Positions 6,742 to 16,136 of a DNA stretch of 32,985 nucleotides are shown one piece after another; position 1 is the stretch's first letter; the number at the start of each line of letters is the position of its first letter. The stretch spans positions 1 through 32,985 of the forward strand of contig MNZA01000167.1 in assembly GCA_001873375.1 (NCBI GenBank), read 5' to 3'. A program made the translations under genes and the position numbers. The notes below the pieces were generated by a model, which did no database searches, was not told the DNA's origin, and saw nothing but the letters and a program-made list of their open reading frames with translations. Source of the DNA: Oscillatoriales cyanobacterium CG2_30_44_21. GTDB lineage: Bacteria; Cyanobacteriota; Cyanobacteriia; Pseudanabaenales; Pseudanabaenaceae.

Positions 6742-9700
6742 TTAAGCACTAAAGTACTTAGCGATCGCATGATGCACGATTAGAGCCGTTGTTGATTGTT
6801 CTGGGTAGAGTTGTTCACTCTCATCCATAACCAAGTCAACCCGCTTCGCATCTAATAAATCCAGCAGCTTGTATTGATCCTGCATATTTGGACAGGCAGG
6901 GTAGCCAAAGCTATAGCGAGAACCGTGATATCGCTGAGCAAGGATATCGCGAATATTGTCAGGCTCTTCAGCGCCAAAGCCTAACTCATGGCGAATTCTT
7001 GTGTGTGTCCATTCCGCCACAGCCTCCGCCATCTGCACAGCTAATCCATGAAAATAGAGATAGTCGGTATATTGGTTAGCCTTAAATAGTCCTTGAGCAA
7101 ACTCGGTAGCAATGTTGCCCACGGTGACTGCTTGCAAAGGCATCACATCAATAATTCCCGACTCCTTTGGCGAAAAGAAGTCAGCGATACAGAGGCGGCG
7201 CAAGGACTTCTGACGCGGGAAGACAAAAGAATTAATTGGTTGGGTGTGAGCGCTGATGCTATCTACATTTTGATGGTCATACACATAAACCGTATTTCCT
7301 TCCGCTAGCACAGGGAAATAGCCATAGACAGAAGTTGGCACTAGTAACTTCTCTTCAATGATTCGCCCTTTCCATAGTTCTAAAATTGGATAGACCTTCT
7401 CTTGCAGAAAAGCATCATATTCTTCCCTTGACTGTTCTTTAGGCTTGCGGAATTGCCACTGTCCTGCAACTAGGGCTTGCAAATCCAGATTCCAGAATAG
7501 TTCTTCATAAGGAATATCCGCTTCACGAAAAATCTTCGTTCCCCAAAAGGGAGGAGTCGGACGTGGGATGTTAGTTTCGACAGCATCTGATCGCTCGATA
7601 TCGAGATAGCGTTCTGCTAATAGAGCCTCTTGCTTAGCTTTTTCTTCGGAGGCACTGATCGCCGCATCCAGAGCAATACTTGCCTCATCGACCAGATTTT
7701 CATCCAGAAATCCCTGCTTATCTTCCCATTTCCCCTCAGCCTTAGCGGGCATATACTTGTCCATAAAGTTGAGGTCTGAGAAGGCATCCTTGCCGTAAAT
7801 CACTTTACCTTGGTAAACATTTTGGCAATCGTTATATACAAACTTGGGAGTCAAGGCTGCGCCACCGAGGATGACGGGAACACTGATGCCTCGACTGTTA
7901 AACTCTTGCAAGTTGTCCTTCATGAAAGCGGTAGACTTCACTAGCAAGCCACTCATGGCGATGCAGTCTGCTTTATGCTCTTCATAGGCTTTGATAATGT
8001 TTTCGACAGGCTGCTTGATGCCGATATTGACGACTTTATAACCATTGTTAGACAAGATGATATCGACAAGGTTCTTACCGATATCATGGACATCGCCTTT
8101 CACCGTCGCGATCAGGAATACTCCTTTGTTAGAACCTTCGGCTTTCTCCATAAAGTTTTCTAAAAAGGCAACTGCTGACTTCATGGTTTCCGCAGATTGC
8201 AGCACAAAGGGAAGTTGCATCTGCCCTGAGCCAAACAGATCGCCGACAACTTTCATGCCATCCAATAGGAACTGATTGATGATAATCAGAGGTTCATATT
8301 GCTTGAGAGCTTCCGTCAGTGCATCATCTAAACCAATGCGATCGCCATCGATAATGTGATTTTTTAGCTTCTCTTCAATGGAAAGATTTTCATCAACGAC
8401 CTTGATGCGCTTGGCAGAAACTCCTTCAAATAGCTTCGTATATTCCCCAAGGGGATCATAAGTACAGATATCACCATCAAATTGACGCTGATCGTAAATC
8501 AACTGCCGCGCGACTTCTAGTTCTCTCTCGGGAATGCGATTAAGCGGCACAATTTTACTAGCATGAACAATGGAAGAATCCATGCCCATTTTCATCGCTT
8601 CATGGAGAAATACAGAATTGAGAACAACTCGAGAGGCGGGATTTAAACCAAAGGAAACATTGGAAACACCAAGCAATATATGGGTTTCAGGCATCGCCGC
8701 TTTGATGCGATGGATTGATTCAATGGTTGCTGCCGCGTTTTGACGGTCTTCGGCAATGCCTGTGGAGATCGGTAAAGCGAGGGTGTCAAAGAAGATTTCA
8801 CTGGGCGGCATTCCCAATTCTTCGGTGGCTTGTTTGTAGGCACGGCTGGCGATTTCAAACTTCTTGTCCGCAGTTCGCGCCATGCCATCTTCATCAATCG
8901 TACCGATGACAATACCCGCGCCGTAATGTTTAGCCAGACTTACTACTTTGCAAAAACGTTCTTCCCCATCTTCGTAATTAGTGGAATTCAAAATACATTT
9001 ACCACCCGCAACTTTCAAGCCTGCTTCCATTTTTTCCCATTCAGTGGAGTCCAGCATCAGTGGCAGAGTAACATTAGTGACCAGTCGAGATACCAACTCG
9101 TGCATATCTCTTACGCCATCGCGTCCCACATAGTCCACATTCACATCAAGTATGTGAGCGCCCTCTTTGACTTGCGATCGCGCGATCGCCACCAGTCCAT
9201 CCCAATCCTCTGCATTTAATAAGTCGCGAGTTTTCTTAGAACCACTAGCATTAAGCCTTTCGCCGACAATTAAGAAAGAATTGTCTTGAATATAGGGTTG
9301 AGAACTATAGATCGAGGCAGCAGATGGAACAACTAAGGGATGTCTCTGTTTAGGTTTGAGGGTTTTGGCGGCATCGGCGAGAGCCTTGATGTGAGCGGGG
9401 GTCGTGCCGCAACAACCACCGATGACTTGCACTCCTAAGTCTTCGACAAAATGCTGAAGGTGCGATCGCAGGTCATCGGGAGTCAATCGATAGAAAGCTT
9501 GTCCGCCCACATTTTCAGGTAAGCCCGCATTCGGTACACAGGAGACCGCAAAAGGCGAATGCTCGCTCAAGTAGCGCATATGCTCTTTCATTAAGTCAGG
9601 GCCAGTGGCGCAGTTTAGCCCCAGCACATCAATTTGATAAGGTTCCAAAATTGTGACTACTGCTGATATATCGGAACCAACCAGCATTGTGCCAGTGGTT

Positions 9701-10302
9701 TCCATCGTCACGGAGACCATTACAGGGATGCGGGGCTTGCCCTGTTTGGTAACCTTGGCAAAAAATTCTTCGATCGCATTGAGGGCAACCTTAATTTGCA
9801 GGACATCTTGACAAGTTTCGATTAGCAGTAAATCCGCTCCGCCATCGTACAGCCCTTCGATTTGCTCGACAAAAGACTGCTTCATGGTATCGAAATCGAT
9901 GTGCAGCAAGGTCGGCAATTTGGTAGTGGGGCCAATGGAGCCAGCCACAAAACGGGGCTTTTCAGGTGTGGAAAATTCGGCAGCCACGGACTTGGCTAGT
10001 TCGGTGGCTTTTTTGCTTAACTCATAGGCCATGTGCGCGAGGTCATACTCCGCCAACACAATCGATGTACCGCCAAAGGTGTCTGTCTCAATCACATCTG
10101 CACCTGCGGCTAAAAAGTCGCGATGCACCTTGGCGACTGCTTCAGGTTTTGTCATCACCAGATACTCATTGCAGCCCTCATACTCCGCGCCGCCAAAGTC
10201 TTCGGCAGTGAGGTCTTGTACCTGCAAATTTGTACCCATCGCCCCATCAAAAACAATAACAGGGCGATCGCTGCTGTGAAGACGTTCCAGAAACAGACTC
10301 AT
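6742..10302 (-). CDS. metH: Cobalamin-dependent methionine synthase
   Basis: 1186 residues, close to the usual 1180-1230. The four modules are visible in order. First is the homocysteine-binding barrel, with its zinc cysteines in GLNCATGPD (about 230) and [10 protein letters not shown] (about 297-298). Next is the methyltetrahydrofolate pterin-binding barrel, from about 345 ([15 protein letters not shown]). Then comes the cobalamin cap and Rossmann domain with DVHDIGKN near 735-742, whose His is the lower cobalt ligand. Last is the C-terminal AdoMet reactivation domain ([18 protein letters not shown] ... [10 protein letters not shown]). It transfers the methyl group of 5-methyl-THF to homocysteine through methylcobalamin in the cytoplasm. 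No cobalamin or SAM riboswitch was recognised in the short upstream region. The need for cobamide fits cobD at 30810. Confidence 0.98.
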   Translation of the reverse strand: MSLFLERLHSSDRPVIVFDGAMGTNLQVQDLTAEDFGGAEYEGCNEYLVMTKPEAVAKVHRDFLAAGADVIETDTFGGTSIVLAEYDLAHMAYELSKKATELAKSVAAEFSTPEKPRFVAGSIGPTTKLPTLLHIDFDTMKQSFVEQIEGLYDGGADLLLIETCQDVLQIKVALNAIEEFFAKVTKQGKPRIPVMVSVTMETTGTMLVGSDISAVVTILEPYQIDVLGLNCATGPDLMKEHMRYLSEHSPFAVSCVPNAGLPENVGGQAFYRLTPDDLRSHLQHFVEDLGVQVIGGCCGTTPAHIKALADAAKTLKPKQRHPLVVPSAASIYSSQPYIQDNSFLIVGERLNASGSKKTRDLLNAEDWDGLVAIARSQVKEGAHILDVNVDYVGRDGVRDMHELVSRLVTNVTLPLMLDSTEWEKMEAGLKVAGGKCILNSTNYEDGEERFCKVVSLAKHYGAGIVIGTIDEDGMARTADKKFEIASRAYKQATEELGMPPSEIFFDTLALPISTGIAEDRQNAAATIESIHRIKAAMPETHILLGVSNVSFGLNPASRVVLNSVFLHEAMKMGMDSSIVHASKIVPLNRIPERELEVARQLIYDQRQFDGDICTYDPLGEYTKLFEGVSAKRIKVVDENLSIEEKLKNHIIDGDRIGLDDALTEALKQYEPLIIINQFLLDGMKVVGDLFGSGQMQLPFVLQSAETMKSAVAFLENFMEKAEGSNKGVFLIATVKGDVHDIGKNLVDIILSNNGYKVVNIGIKQPVENIIKAYEEHKADCIAMSGLLVKSTAFMKDNLQEFNSRGISVPVILGGAALTPKFVYNDCQNVYQGKVIYGKDAFSDLNFMDKYMPAKAEGKWEDKQGFLDENLVDEASIALDAAISASEEKAKQEALLAERYLDIERSDAVETNIPRPTPPFWGTKIFREADIPYEELFWNLDLQALVAGQWQFRKPKEQSREEYDAFLQEKVYPILELWKGRIIEEKLLVPTSVYGYFPVLAEGNTVYVYDHQNVDSISAHTQPINSFVFPRQKSLRRLCIADFFSPKESGIIDVMPLQAVTVGNIATEFAQGLFKANQYTDYLYFHGLAVQMAEAVAEWTHTRIRHELGFGAEEPDNIRDILAQRYHGSRYSFGYPACPNMQDQYKLLDLLDAKRVDLVMDESEQLYPEQSTTALIVHHAIAKYFSA

Positions 10303-10385
10303 GTGTGTATAACCCTAAGCTTAGTAATCAAGTCTAACAAACCATTTTAAAGAAAGTATAGCAAGCTGAGCAAACCCAAATAGAG

Positions 10386-10410
10386 TTAGGCGGCGCTTCG
10401 CGCCGCCTAA
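10386..10410. repeat. GC-rich hairpin core, 11-bp arms
   Basis: TTAGGCGGCGC-TTC-GCGCCGCCTAA is a perfect 11-bp stem with a triloop. It abuts the family B element that follows and lies between the divergent metH and ABC exporter genes. Confidence 0.85.
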
Positions 10411-10512
10411 TACCAAGTAAAGAAATGGCGGAGCCATTTCTTTACTTGAAAACCCATACTGGATTTGGTTTTCAATTTGCAAAAGTGTGATTACAGTTTT
10501 GTGAATTGGTAT
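10410..10512 (+). repeat. Family B element, best-preserved copy
   Basis: The ends ATACCAA (10410-10416) and TTGGTAT (10506-10512) are inverted. Within are a perfect 16-bp hairpin (arms 10414-10429 and 10433-10448, loop GGA) and a conserved segment AAAACCCATACTGG followed by TTTGGTTTTC, which can itself fold. It lies directly upstream of the ABC exporter start and may supply its leader. Confidence 0.75.
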
Positions 10513-10539
10513 AAGATTACAAAAACTAAAAGCATCATA

Positions 10540-12339
10540 ATGCCCAAACCAGCCCACCCTTTCATTCGTCTAACTCGCTATGCCCACAAATATCGTCCCC
10601 AAATTTGGAAGGCAACTACCTACTCGATTTTAAATAAATTCTTTGATCTAGCTCCGCCTGTTTTAATTGGAGCGGCGATCGACTTGGTACTGCAAAAGGA
10701 AAACTTTTGGGCAAATCCTCTAGGTGTGGAAGGGCTAGCTGCACAATTATTTGTGCTATCGGTGATTAGTGGACTGATTTGGGCGTTGGAGTCGATTTTT
10801 GAATATGCATACGCCTTGCAATGGCGCAACCTCGCGCAGACCTTGCAGCATGACCTACGCCTCGATACCTATCAACATTTGCAGGAGTTAGAGCTAGCCT
10901 TTTTTGAAGAACGCAGTTCGGGTGGATTGATGTCGATTGTCAGTGATGATGTCAATCAATTGGAACGCTTTCTTGATGGTGGCGCTAATGAAGTGATTCA
11001 GGTTTCAGCAACCATCCTGTTAATTGGTGGTGCGTTTTTTGTGATTACCCCTAACGTCGCTTGGCTAGCAATGTCGCCGATGCCATTTATCCTCTGGGGT
11101 TCGATCTGGTTTCAGAAATTTCTGGCTCCCCGTTATGCAGAAGTACGGGAAAAGGTGGGAATGCTCAATGGTCAGCTAGCCAATAATATCGGTGGCATCA
11201 CCACGATCAAGGCTTTTGTGACGGAGACCTATGAACGCAAGCGGATTGAGAAAGAAAGCGATCGCTACCGTCAGAGTAATCGCGCGGCGATCGCCTATTC
11301 GGCTGCTTTTGTGCCATTGATCAGAATCTTGATCTTCATGGGATTTATTGCGATTTTGTACTATGGCGGCTTGGAAGTACAGGCTCAAAAATTATCAGTA
11401 GGCAATTACTCGGTGATGGTTTATTTAATTCAGCGTTTGCTCTGGCCATTGACTCGCCTTGGAGAAACCCTTGATCAATACCAACGAGCGATGGCTTCCA
11501 CCAATCGCATTCTCGATTTACTCGACACCCCGATCGCGATCCATTCTGGGACAAAATCCTTTCCTCTGCCCATACTCGATCAAATTCCCATGCGTGGCGA
11601 AATTCTTTTAAAAGATGTCACCTTTGGCTATCGCGCCGATTTTCCAATTGTTGAAAATCTCTCCTTAGAAATTGCCGCCAATAAGACTACGGCGATTGTA
11701 GGCGCGACAGGCTCAGGCAAAAGCACCTTGGTAAAACTGTTACTCAGGCTCTATGAAATCCAATCAGGCAGTATTTTTGTCGATGGTATCGAAATTCGTG
11801 AACTAGAATTGCGATCGCTGCGTTCCTGTATTGGTTGGGTCAGCCAAGATGTATTTCTATTTCACGGTTCGGTTTTAGAAAATATTACCTACGGCTCCTT
11901 CGATGCAACTGTTGATCAGATTGTGGAAGCTGCCAAAATTGCCGAAGCCCATGAATTTATTCTGTCCTTACCCAATGGCTACGACACAATTGTGGGTGAG
12001 CGCGGTCAAAAGCTGTCGGGTGGGCAACGACAAAGAATTGCGATCGCCCGCGCTGTATTAAGGAATCCCCCAATATTAATTCTTGATGAGGCAACTTCGG
12101 CGGTTGACAATGAAACGGAAGCTGCAATTCAAAAATCCCTTGATCGGATTACCAAAAATCGCACCACGATCGCGATCGCCCATCGCCTCTCCACAATTCG
12201 CAATGCTGATCGGATCTATGTGATGGAACAAGGCAAGGTTGTAGAAACAGGAACCCACGATCAATTAGTTGCTTTGAATGGCGTTTATGCAGGTTTGTGG
12301 AATTTGCAAACTGGACAAACCCACGAGGCAATTTACTAA
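10540..12339 (+). CDS. ABC exporter, fused membrane and ATPase domains (MsbA/HlyB type)
   Basis: 599 residues from the ATG at 10540. The frame opens at 10465, but those 25 codons are family B repeat sequence; MPKPAHPFIRLTRYAHKYRP is a normal start for this family. The N-terminal half has six hydrophobic segments of a type IV exporter domain. The ATPase half has Walker A GATGSGKST (about 388-396), signature LSGGQ (about 492-497), Walker B ILILDEATSAVD (about 510-521) and the switch H in AHRLST. All catalytic residues are present. It works as a dimer in the inner membrane; lipids or hydrophobic compounds are likely cargo, but substrate cannot be read from sequence. A hairpin at 12341-12365 lies directly after the stop. 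Confidence 0.93.
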   Translation: MPKPAHPFIRLTRYAHKYRPQIWKATTYSILNKFFDLAPPVLIGAAIDLVLQKENFWANPLGVEGLAAQLFVLSVISGLIWALESIFEYAYALQWRNLAQTLQHDLRLDTYQHLQELELAFFEERSSGGLMSIVSDDVNQLERFLDGGANEVIQVSATILLIGGAFFVITPNVAWLAMSPMPFILWGSIWFQKFLAPRYAEVREKVGMLNGQLANNIGGITTIKAFVTETYERKRIEKESDRYRQSNRAAIAYSAAFVPLIRILIFMGFIAILYYGGLEVQAQKLSVGNYSVMVYLIQRLLWPLTRLGETLDQYQRAMASTNRILDLLDTPIAIHSGTKSFPLPILDQIPMRGEILLKDVTFGYRADFPIVENLSLEIAANKTTAIVGATGSGKSTLVKLLLRLYEIQSGSIFVDGIEIRELELRSLRSCIGWVSQDVFLFHGSVLENITYGSFDATVDQIVEAAKIAEAHEFILSLPNGYDTIVGERGQKLSGGQRQRIAIARAVLRNPPILILDEATSAVDNETEAAIQKSLDRITKNRTTIAIAHRLSTIRNADRIYVMEQGKVVETGTHDQLVALNGVYAGLWNLQTGQTHEAIY

Positions 12340-12340
12340 C

Positions 12341-12365
12341 AATGGCGGCGCTTTGCGCCGCCATT
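12341..12365. terminator. GC-rich hairpin between convergent exporter and menD
   Basis: AATGGCGGCGC-TTT-GCGCCGCCATT, perfect over 11 bp, starts 2 bases after the exporter stop and ends 12 bases before the menD stop. Its position suits a bidirectional terminator; no long U-tract is present. Confidence 0.65.
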
Positions 12366-12376
12366 TGTTATTCGGT

Positions 12377-14167
12377 TTAACAGCGATCAAAACTGCGATC
12401 GCAACCTGCGATCACCTGCTGCCAAATGTCGAAATGTAGCTGTCGGCTGCGATCGCGATTAGTTCTAACTTCTAATACCTGAGTACCAGTTGCCGAGAGC
12501 GAACTAGTTACCGCCTCGCGCAAATGTTGCCAATCTTTGATCAGGACATATTCGCAGGCATAAGCGGTGACTAGGGGAGCGAAGTCTAAACCGTGAGCAG
12601 TGCCAAAAAACTCCTCAAAGATATCAGCAAACTTCGCGATCGGTAATAGATTGAAGATGCCGCCGCCATCGTTATTTAAAAGAATTATGGTTAGGGAAAT
12701 ATGGTACTTTTTGGCGGCAAGTAATCCATTGAGATCGTGATAGAACGTCAAATCACCACAAATGAGAACCATCGGGCGATCGCATCCACAAGCCGCACCA
12801 AGGGCACTCGAGATCGTGCCGTCAATTCCATTTGCACCGCGATTTGCCAGAACTGTAATTGGTAAATTGCTATGAAAAAATGTATCCAAATCACGGATCG
12901 GCGTACTACTTGCCACATAAATATAAGTTTCCGCAGGTAAGATCTCTGCTAATTCTGCGTAAACCTTGCCATCAAACAATTCATCAATTGACCGCAGCGA
13001 ATTGGCGATCGCCGCACAAGCGATCGTCTCGGCAAGTTCAAAATCCAAACGCCATTGCTGATCTTGCCAAGTAGTCGGAGCATAGCTGGTCAAATAATCG
13101 GCTAACTGTTTGCAAAAGCCGACAGTTTCCACATTTAGAGCCTGTGTAAATCCATGCGTAGGGTCACTATTAATACTGCCAACCACGATTTGCTGACAGC
13201 CTATGTGCCTTTCTAGCCAGAGCAAATAGCTTTTGGAAGTGGGCATCGCACCAAACCTGATCACGATCTTAGGTTCATGAGTTTGGGCAAAATTAGGCGA
13301 TCGCAAAAAACTGTCGTAATGTCCAATTGCATCGTGGCGATCGCTTCCCGTTGCCTCAATTAATAACGGATAGCCTGTCGCCTTTGCCAGCGCCCGCACC
13401 GTCTTCAAAAATCCTGCTGGCGCATCATACACGCCGACCACAATTACGCCCTGCGGACAGCTAATGATTTGATTGGCGATCGTGGCGATTACTTCATCAT
13501 CAAAAATTCTCTGACCTGCGATAATCTGGCTATAGGCTGTATTACCTCGCATAGCTTCGGGACTACTCAAATCGAGATCTTCAGGAATATCTGCGGGAAT
13601 GGGAAAGGGAACCATCGGATCGGCAAAGGGAAAGTTAAGATGGATTGCCCCTGCTGCGGTTTCGCCTCTGCCCGTGGCAATGCCGACCGCTCGACCAATT
13701 AGCGATCGCAAATATCGCAACCGAAATCCCAAAATCTCAGGCGTACCCACCTCAAAGAAATAGCGAACGTGCTTACCATACAAATTAATCTGATCAATCG
13801 TCTGCCCTGAGCCACAATCGCGCACCTCAGGAGGGCGATCAGCGGTCATCACCACTAAGGGAATATGGCTATAATAAGCCTCAATAATCGCAGGATAATA
13901 ATTTGCCGCCGCCGTTCCTGAAGTGCATAGCAGCGCCACAGGTGACATTTTGATCTTGGCTAAACCAAGGGCAAAAAAACTGCTGGAGCGTTCATCAATA
14001 TGGACAAATATTTGAAAATCTGGATCGCGATCGCGCAGTTCTGCAAAAGCCAAGACTAATGGTGTCGAACGCGATCCTGGGGAAATGCAAACCGCCCTGA
14101 CCCCAGAGCGATAGAGTTCTTCCACAACGATACTCGCCCAAAGCGTATTTCGATTAGCAGTATTCAT
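12377..14167 (-). CDS. menD: 2-succinyl-5-enolpyruvyl-6-hydroxy-3-cyclohexene-1-carboxylate synthase (MenD)
   Basis: 596 residues, full length. It opens NRNTLWASIVVEELYRSGV and then has the substrate-binding block ISPGSRSTPLV (about 29-39), both diagnostic of MenD. The thiamine-diphosphate half carries NRGANGIDGTISSALGAA and ICGDLTFYHDLNGLL, with the GD...N cofactor/Mg motif. It condenses 2-oxoglutarate with isochorismate. In cyanobacteria this pathway makes phylloquinone, the secondary electron acceptor of photosystem I. Its ATG overlaps the stop of the upstream maf gene as ATGA, so the two are translationally coupled. No other men genes are in the window. Confidence 0.97.
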   Translation of the reverse strand: MNTANRNTLWASIVVEELYRSGVRAVCISPGSRSTPLVLAFAELRDRDPDFQIFVHIDERSSSFFALGLAKIKMSPVALLCTSGTAAANYYPAIIEAYYSHIPLVVMTADRPPEVRDCGSGQTIDQINLYGKHVRYFFEVGTPEILGFRLRYLRSLIGRAVGIATGRGETAAGAIHLNFPFADPMVPFPIPADIPEDLDLSSPEAMRGNTAYSQIIAGQRIFDDEVIATIANQIISCPQGVIVVGVYDAPAGFLKTVRALAKATGYPLLIEATGSDRHDAIGHYDSFLRSPNFAQTHEPKIVIRFGAMPTSKSYLLWLERHIGCQQIVVGSINSDPTHGFTQALNVETVGFCKQLADYLTSYAPTTWQDQQWRLDFELAETIACAAIANSLRSIDELFDGKVYAELAEILPAETYIYVASSTPIRDLDTFFHSNLPITVLANRGANGIDGTISSALGAACGCDRPMVLICGDLTFYHDLNGLLAAKKYHISLTIILLNNDGGGIFNLLPIAKFADIFEEFFGTAHGLDFAPLVTAYACEYVLIKDWQHLREAVTSSLSATGTQVLEVRTNRDRSRQLHFDIWQQVIAGCDRSFDRC

Positions 14168-14790
14168 TTGATTGTAGTTCCATTGGTGCTGAAGTGAATG
14201 CCATAGCCAAGCTCCGTCAGCATCTGCCGCAATATGGGCAAGCTCAATCCCAAAACATTAGTATGGCAACCTTCTATCTTCTCAATTAAAAATCCGCCCA
14301 ACTTCTCTAAAGTAAAGCAACCCGCACAGCACAGGGGTTCTCCTGAATCCGCATAGCTGATAATTTCTGTGTCAGTAGCATCGCTGAAATACACCTTAGT
14401 CACGCCGTAGCGCATCACTGTACGCTGAGTTTTGGTATCAATCAAGCAATGACCCGTGTAGAGTTCGCAATAGTTGCCGCGCATCTTCTGCCATGTGGCG
14501 ATCACCACTTCTTCTGATTCAGGTTTGCCATAGATCAAGCCATTGAGATACATAATCGAGTCACAACCCAAGATCAAAGCATTCTGTCCCGCCAGTTCTT
14601 GCGTAATATCTGGCAAAACTGCTCTAGCCTTACATTGCGCCAAAGTCAACACCAAGGAGGTCGGATCGCTCACTTGAATTGCCTCTTCATCAAAATAACT
14701 CACCCTAACCATTGGGGTGATGCCCGCATTTTCTAGGATTTTTTTGCGCGTGGGTGAGGCAGAGGCAAGCACAAAAACGGGATAGGACAT
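14164..14790 (-). CDS. maf: Maf-like nucleoside triphosphate pyrophosphatase
   Basis: 208 residues. The N-terminal signature LASASPTRKKIL (about 8-19) is the phosphate-binding SxSxRR-like loop of Maf proteins. ILGCDSIMYLNGLIYGKPES carries the catalytic aspartate block, and a C-terminal segment GFLIEKIEGCHTNVLGLSLP matches the family's conserved IxGxxxNVxGLPL. Maf enzymes hydrolyse non-canonical or ordinary dTTP/UTP-type nucleotides to monophosphates and are tied to septum control in some bacteria. The GCDS form, instead of the more common AADT, is a small departure. The stop overlaps menD's ATG; the start is the first ATG of the frame. Confidence 0.93.
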   Translation of the reverse strand: MSYPVFVLASASPTRKKILENAGITPMVRVSYFDEEAIQVSDPTSLVLTLAQCKARAVLPDITQELAGQNALILGCDSIMYLNGLIYGKPESEEVVIATWQKMRGNYCELYTGHCLIDTKTQRTVMRYGVTKVYFSDATDTEIISYADSGEPLCCAGCFTLEKLGGFLIEKIEGCHTNVLGLSLPILRQMLTELGYGIHFSTNGTTIK

Positions 14791-14901
14791 AGTGGCTAAA
14801 TTGAGAGGTAGAGATAGTTTTCGCTTTCCACTAAAATATCATAAGCAGCTAGGCGCAATTATGTATAAAGCCGACTCACTTAGTTTCCTCTATTCCCCTA
14901 G

Positions 14902-15489
14902 TTACCGCTCAGAGGAATCAAAATCAATATTGTCATAAAGATCAGCTATGTGGATTTGTAAATTTGCAAACTTTAGAGAAATTGTTATCGAAGGATCATC
15001 ATATTCTGAAAATAGCCATTGATTGACCGCAGTTTTAACGTGATGTTCCACATGGACGCGATATTGATCGATTAATAAATATTCCTGAAAAGCATCAATG
15101 GTGCGATAGAAGCCAAATTTTTCACTGCGATCGTAATTTTGAGTAGATTTTGATAACACTTCCGCAATAAAGCAAGGATTGGTAATCGTATCTTTGCGAC
15201 CATCTTGCATCTGTAAAGGTTTAGGCGCAACCATGACATCAGGATAAGTATGGATTTTGATATCAGGAATCCAAAGACGTTGATCGGCGGAAAATATACG
15301 AAAAGGTTTACTGCGTAAGGAATTTTTGATGATTGACAACAAGTTCACTGCAATTTCAGTGTGATTTGGGGTTCCGCCAGCCATTGGCATAATTTCTCCA
15401 TTACGATATTCATTGCGAATATCTGACCCAACTTCTAGTTCCAGATATTCATCAACTGTGTAAATTTTCTTAGCAAGTTGCATAACCAT
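14902..15489 (-). CDS. Uma2 family endonuclease-like protein (DUF820)
   Basis: 195 residues of the Uma2/DUF820 family, a PD-(D/E)xK-fold group greatly expanded in cyanobacteria. The catalytic pattern is present: YPDVMVAP (the D, about 110-118), CFIAEVLS (the E, about 138-145) and LLIDQYR. The N-terminal YTVDEYLELE and GGTPNHTEIAVNLL blocks are also standard. Biological role is unknown; transposon association and nuclease activity have been proposed. A second Met (MQL) two codons inside is an alternative start. It is separated from arsR by a pair of hairpin repeats. Confidence 0.85.
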   Translation of the reverse strand: MVMQLAKKIYTVDEYLELEVGSDIRNEYRNGEIMPMAGGTPNHTEIAVNLLSIIKNSLRSKPFRIFSADQRLWIPDIKIHTYPDVMVAPKPLQMQDGRKDTITNPCFIAEVLSKSTQNYDRSEKFGFYRTIDAFQEYLLIDQYRVHVEHHVKTAVNQWLFSEYDDPSITISLKFANLQIHIADLYDNIDFDSSER

Positions 15490-15532
15490 GATGTTTTACC
15501 TGCGATCGCATAGGGAACAAAAGTGTGATGCC

Positions 15533-15545
15533 GCGGCTTTGCCGC
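15533..15545. repeat. Small decayed GC hairpin
   Basis: GCGGC-TTT-GCCGC, with partly matching GATG/CATC flanks just outside. It looks like a degraded copy of the hairpins found elsewhere in the window. Confidence 0.5.
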
Positions 15546-15569
15546 ACCATCAAAAATAGGCATTAGTAA

Positions 15570-15610
15570 AGATTATTGTGCCGCCCGCTCCGCGGGCGGC
15601 ACAATAATCT
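15570..15610. repeat. Family A-like hairpin, 19-bp arms
   Basis: Arms 15570-15588 and 15592-15610 are perfectly complementary over 19 bp, loop TCC, tip GCCCGC/GCGGGC. It is followed by GGGTTTTAAG, the first part of the family A tail, but the AGCGC repeat is gone. It lies downstream of arsR on the minus strand and could terminate it. Confidence 0.75.
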
Positions 15611-15629
15611 GGGTTTTAAGTGCTACTTA

Positions 15630-15989
15630 CTAGGATAAAGCTTCGCGCAACATCGCTAACTTTTCAGACAAAATGCGGTAATAAATCCAAGTACCGCGCC
15701 GCTCCTTATCTAGCAATCCTGCTTCATACAAAACCTTGAGATGATGACTTACTGTTGGTTGCGCTAGCCCTAAAGTTTCCACCAATTCACAGGCACATAC
15801 CTCTTGACTGGGCTGAGCCGCAATCAAGCTCAAAATTTGTAACCTTGCAGGCTCCCCCAATACGCGAAAAATACTGGCTAATAAAGCCGTGTCTTCTAGT
15901 TGCAATCGCCCAGCCATAAGCGGTGGACAACATCTAGGGGCGATCGCTACTTCCTCAATTGATGCAGTCATAGTTTGGTCAAGTTTCAT
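15630..15989 (-). CDS. arsR: ArsR/SmtB-type metalloid-responsive repressor
   Basis: 119 residues, a winged-helix ArsR/SmtB protein. The helix-turn-helix AQPTVSHHLKVLYEAGLL spans about 76-93. Metalloid-binding cysteines are present: C65 and C67 in EVCACELV, the equivalent of the ELCVCDL box of ArsR, plus a C20-C21 pair near the N-terminus (RCCPP) as in some cyanobacterial ArsR. When As(III)/Sb(III) binds, the protein should release DNA. It is divergent from gap3-arsJ and shares a 147-base promoter region that contains a strong palindrome at 16041-16066. This context makes an arsenic role much more likely than zinc or another metal. Confidence 0.88.
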   Translation of the reverse strand: MKLDQTMTASIEEVAIAPRCCPPLMAGRLQLEDTALLASIFRVLGEPARLQILSLIAAQPSQEVCACELVETLGLAQPTVSHHLKVLYEAGLLDKERRGTWIYYRILSEKLAMLREALS

Positions 15990-16040
15990 GTTTTTTATCT
16001 TGACATATCCCTATCAAAACCGTCAAAATATCGACAAAGA

Positions 16041-16066
16041 TAAATATTGACTTATATCAATATTTA
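16041..16066. promoter_or_regulatory. Candidate ArsR operator
   Basis: TAAATATTGA (16041-16050), six bases, then TCAATATTTA (16057-16066): a perfect 10-bp inverted repeat with 6-base spacer between divergent arsR and gap3. ArsR/SmtB repressors bind such dyads overlapping promoters. Both genes would be controlled from it. Confidence 0.6.
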
Positions 16067-16074
16067 AATTCAAA

Positions 16075-16111
16075 AATCATTTGTACGGCGCAAAGCGCCG
16101 TACAAATGATT
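16075..16111. repeat. Perfect 17-bp hairpin in the gap3 leader
   Basis: Arms 16075-16091 and 16095-16111 pair perfectly, triloop AAA, tip GGCGC/GCGCC. It lies between the operator and the gap3 ATG (26 bases away), so it would be in the 5' untranslated RNA if transcription starts at the operator. It shares the tip type of family A hairpins. Confidence 0.8.
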
Positions 16112-16136
16112 CGTTATATTTTGTGTGGGTTAAATT

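Noticed and set aside
8830-9219. 129-codon ORF antisense to metH, and other ORFs antisense to metH
   Set aside because: metH is unmistakable on the opposite strand, and these frames show no domain pattern or ribosome-binding site.
10303-10385. Cobalamin or SAM riboswitch before metH
   Set aside because: The leader is too short and no conserved B12-box or SAM core was found; the hairpins there belong to the dispersed repeats.
10465-10539. N-terminal extension of the ABC exporter
   Set aside because: These codons are family B repeat sequence; the usual start matches the ATG at 10540.
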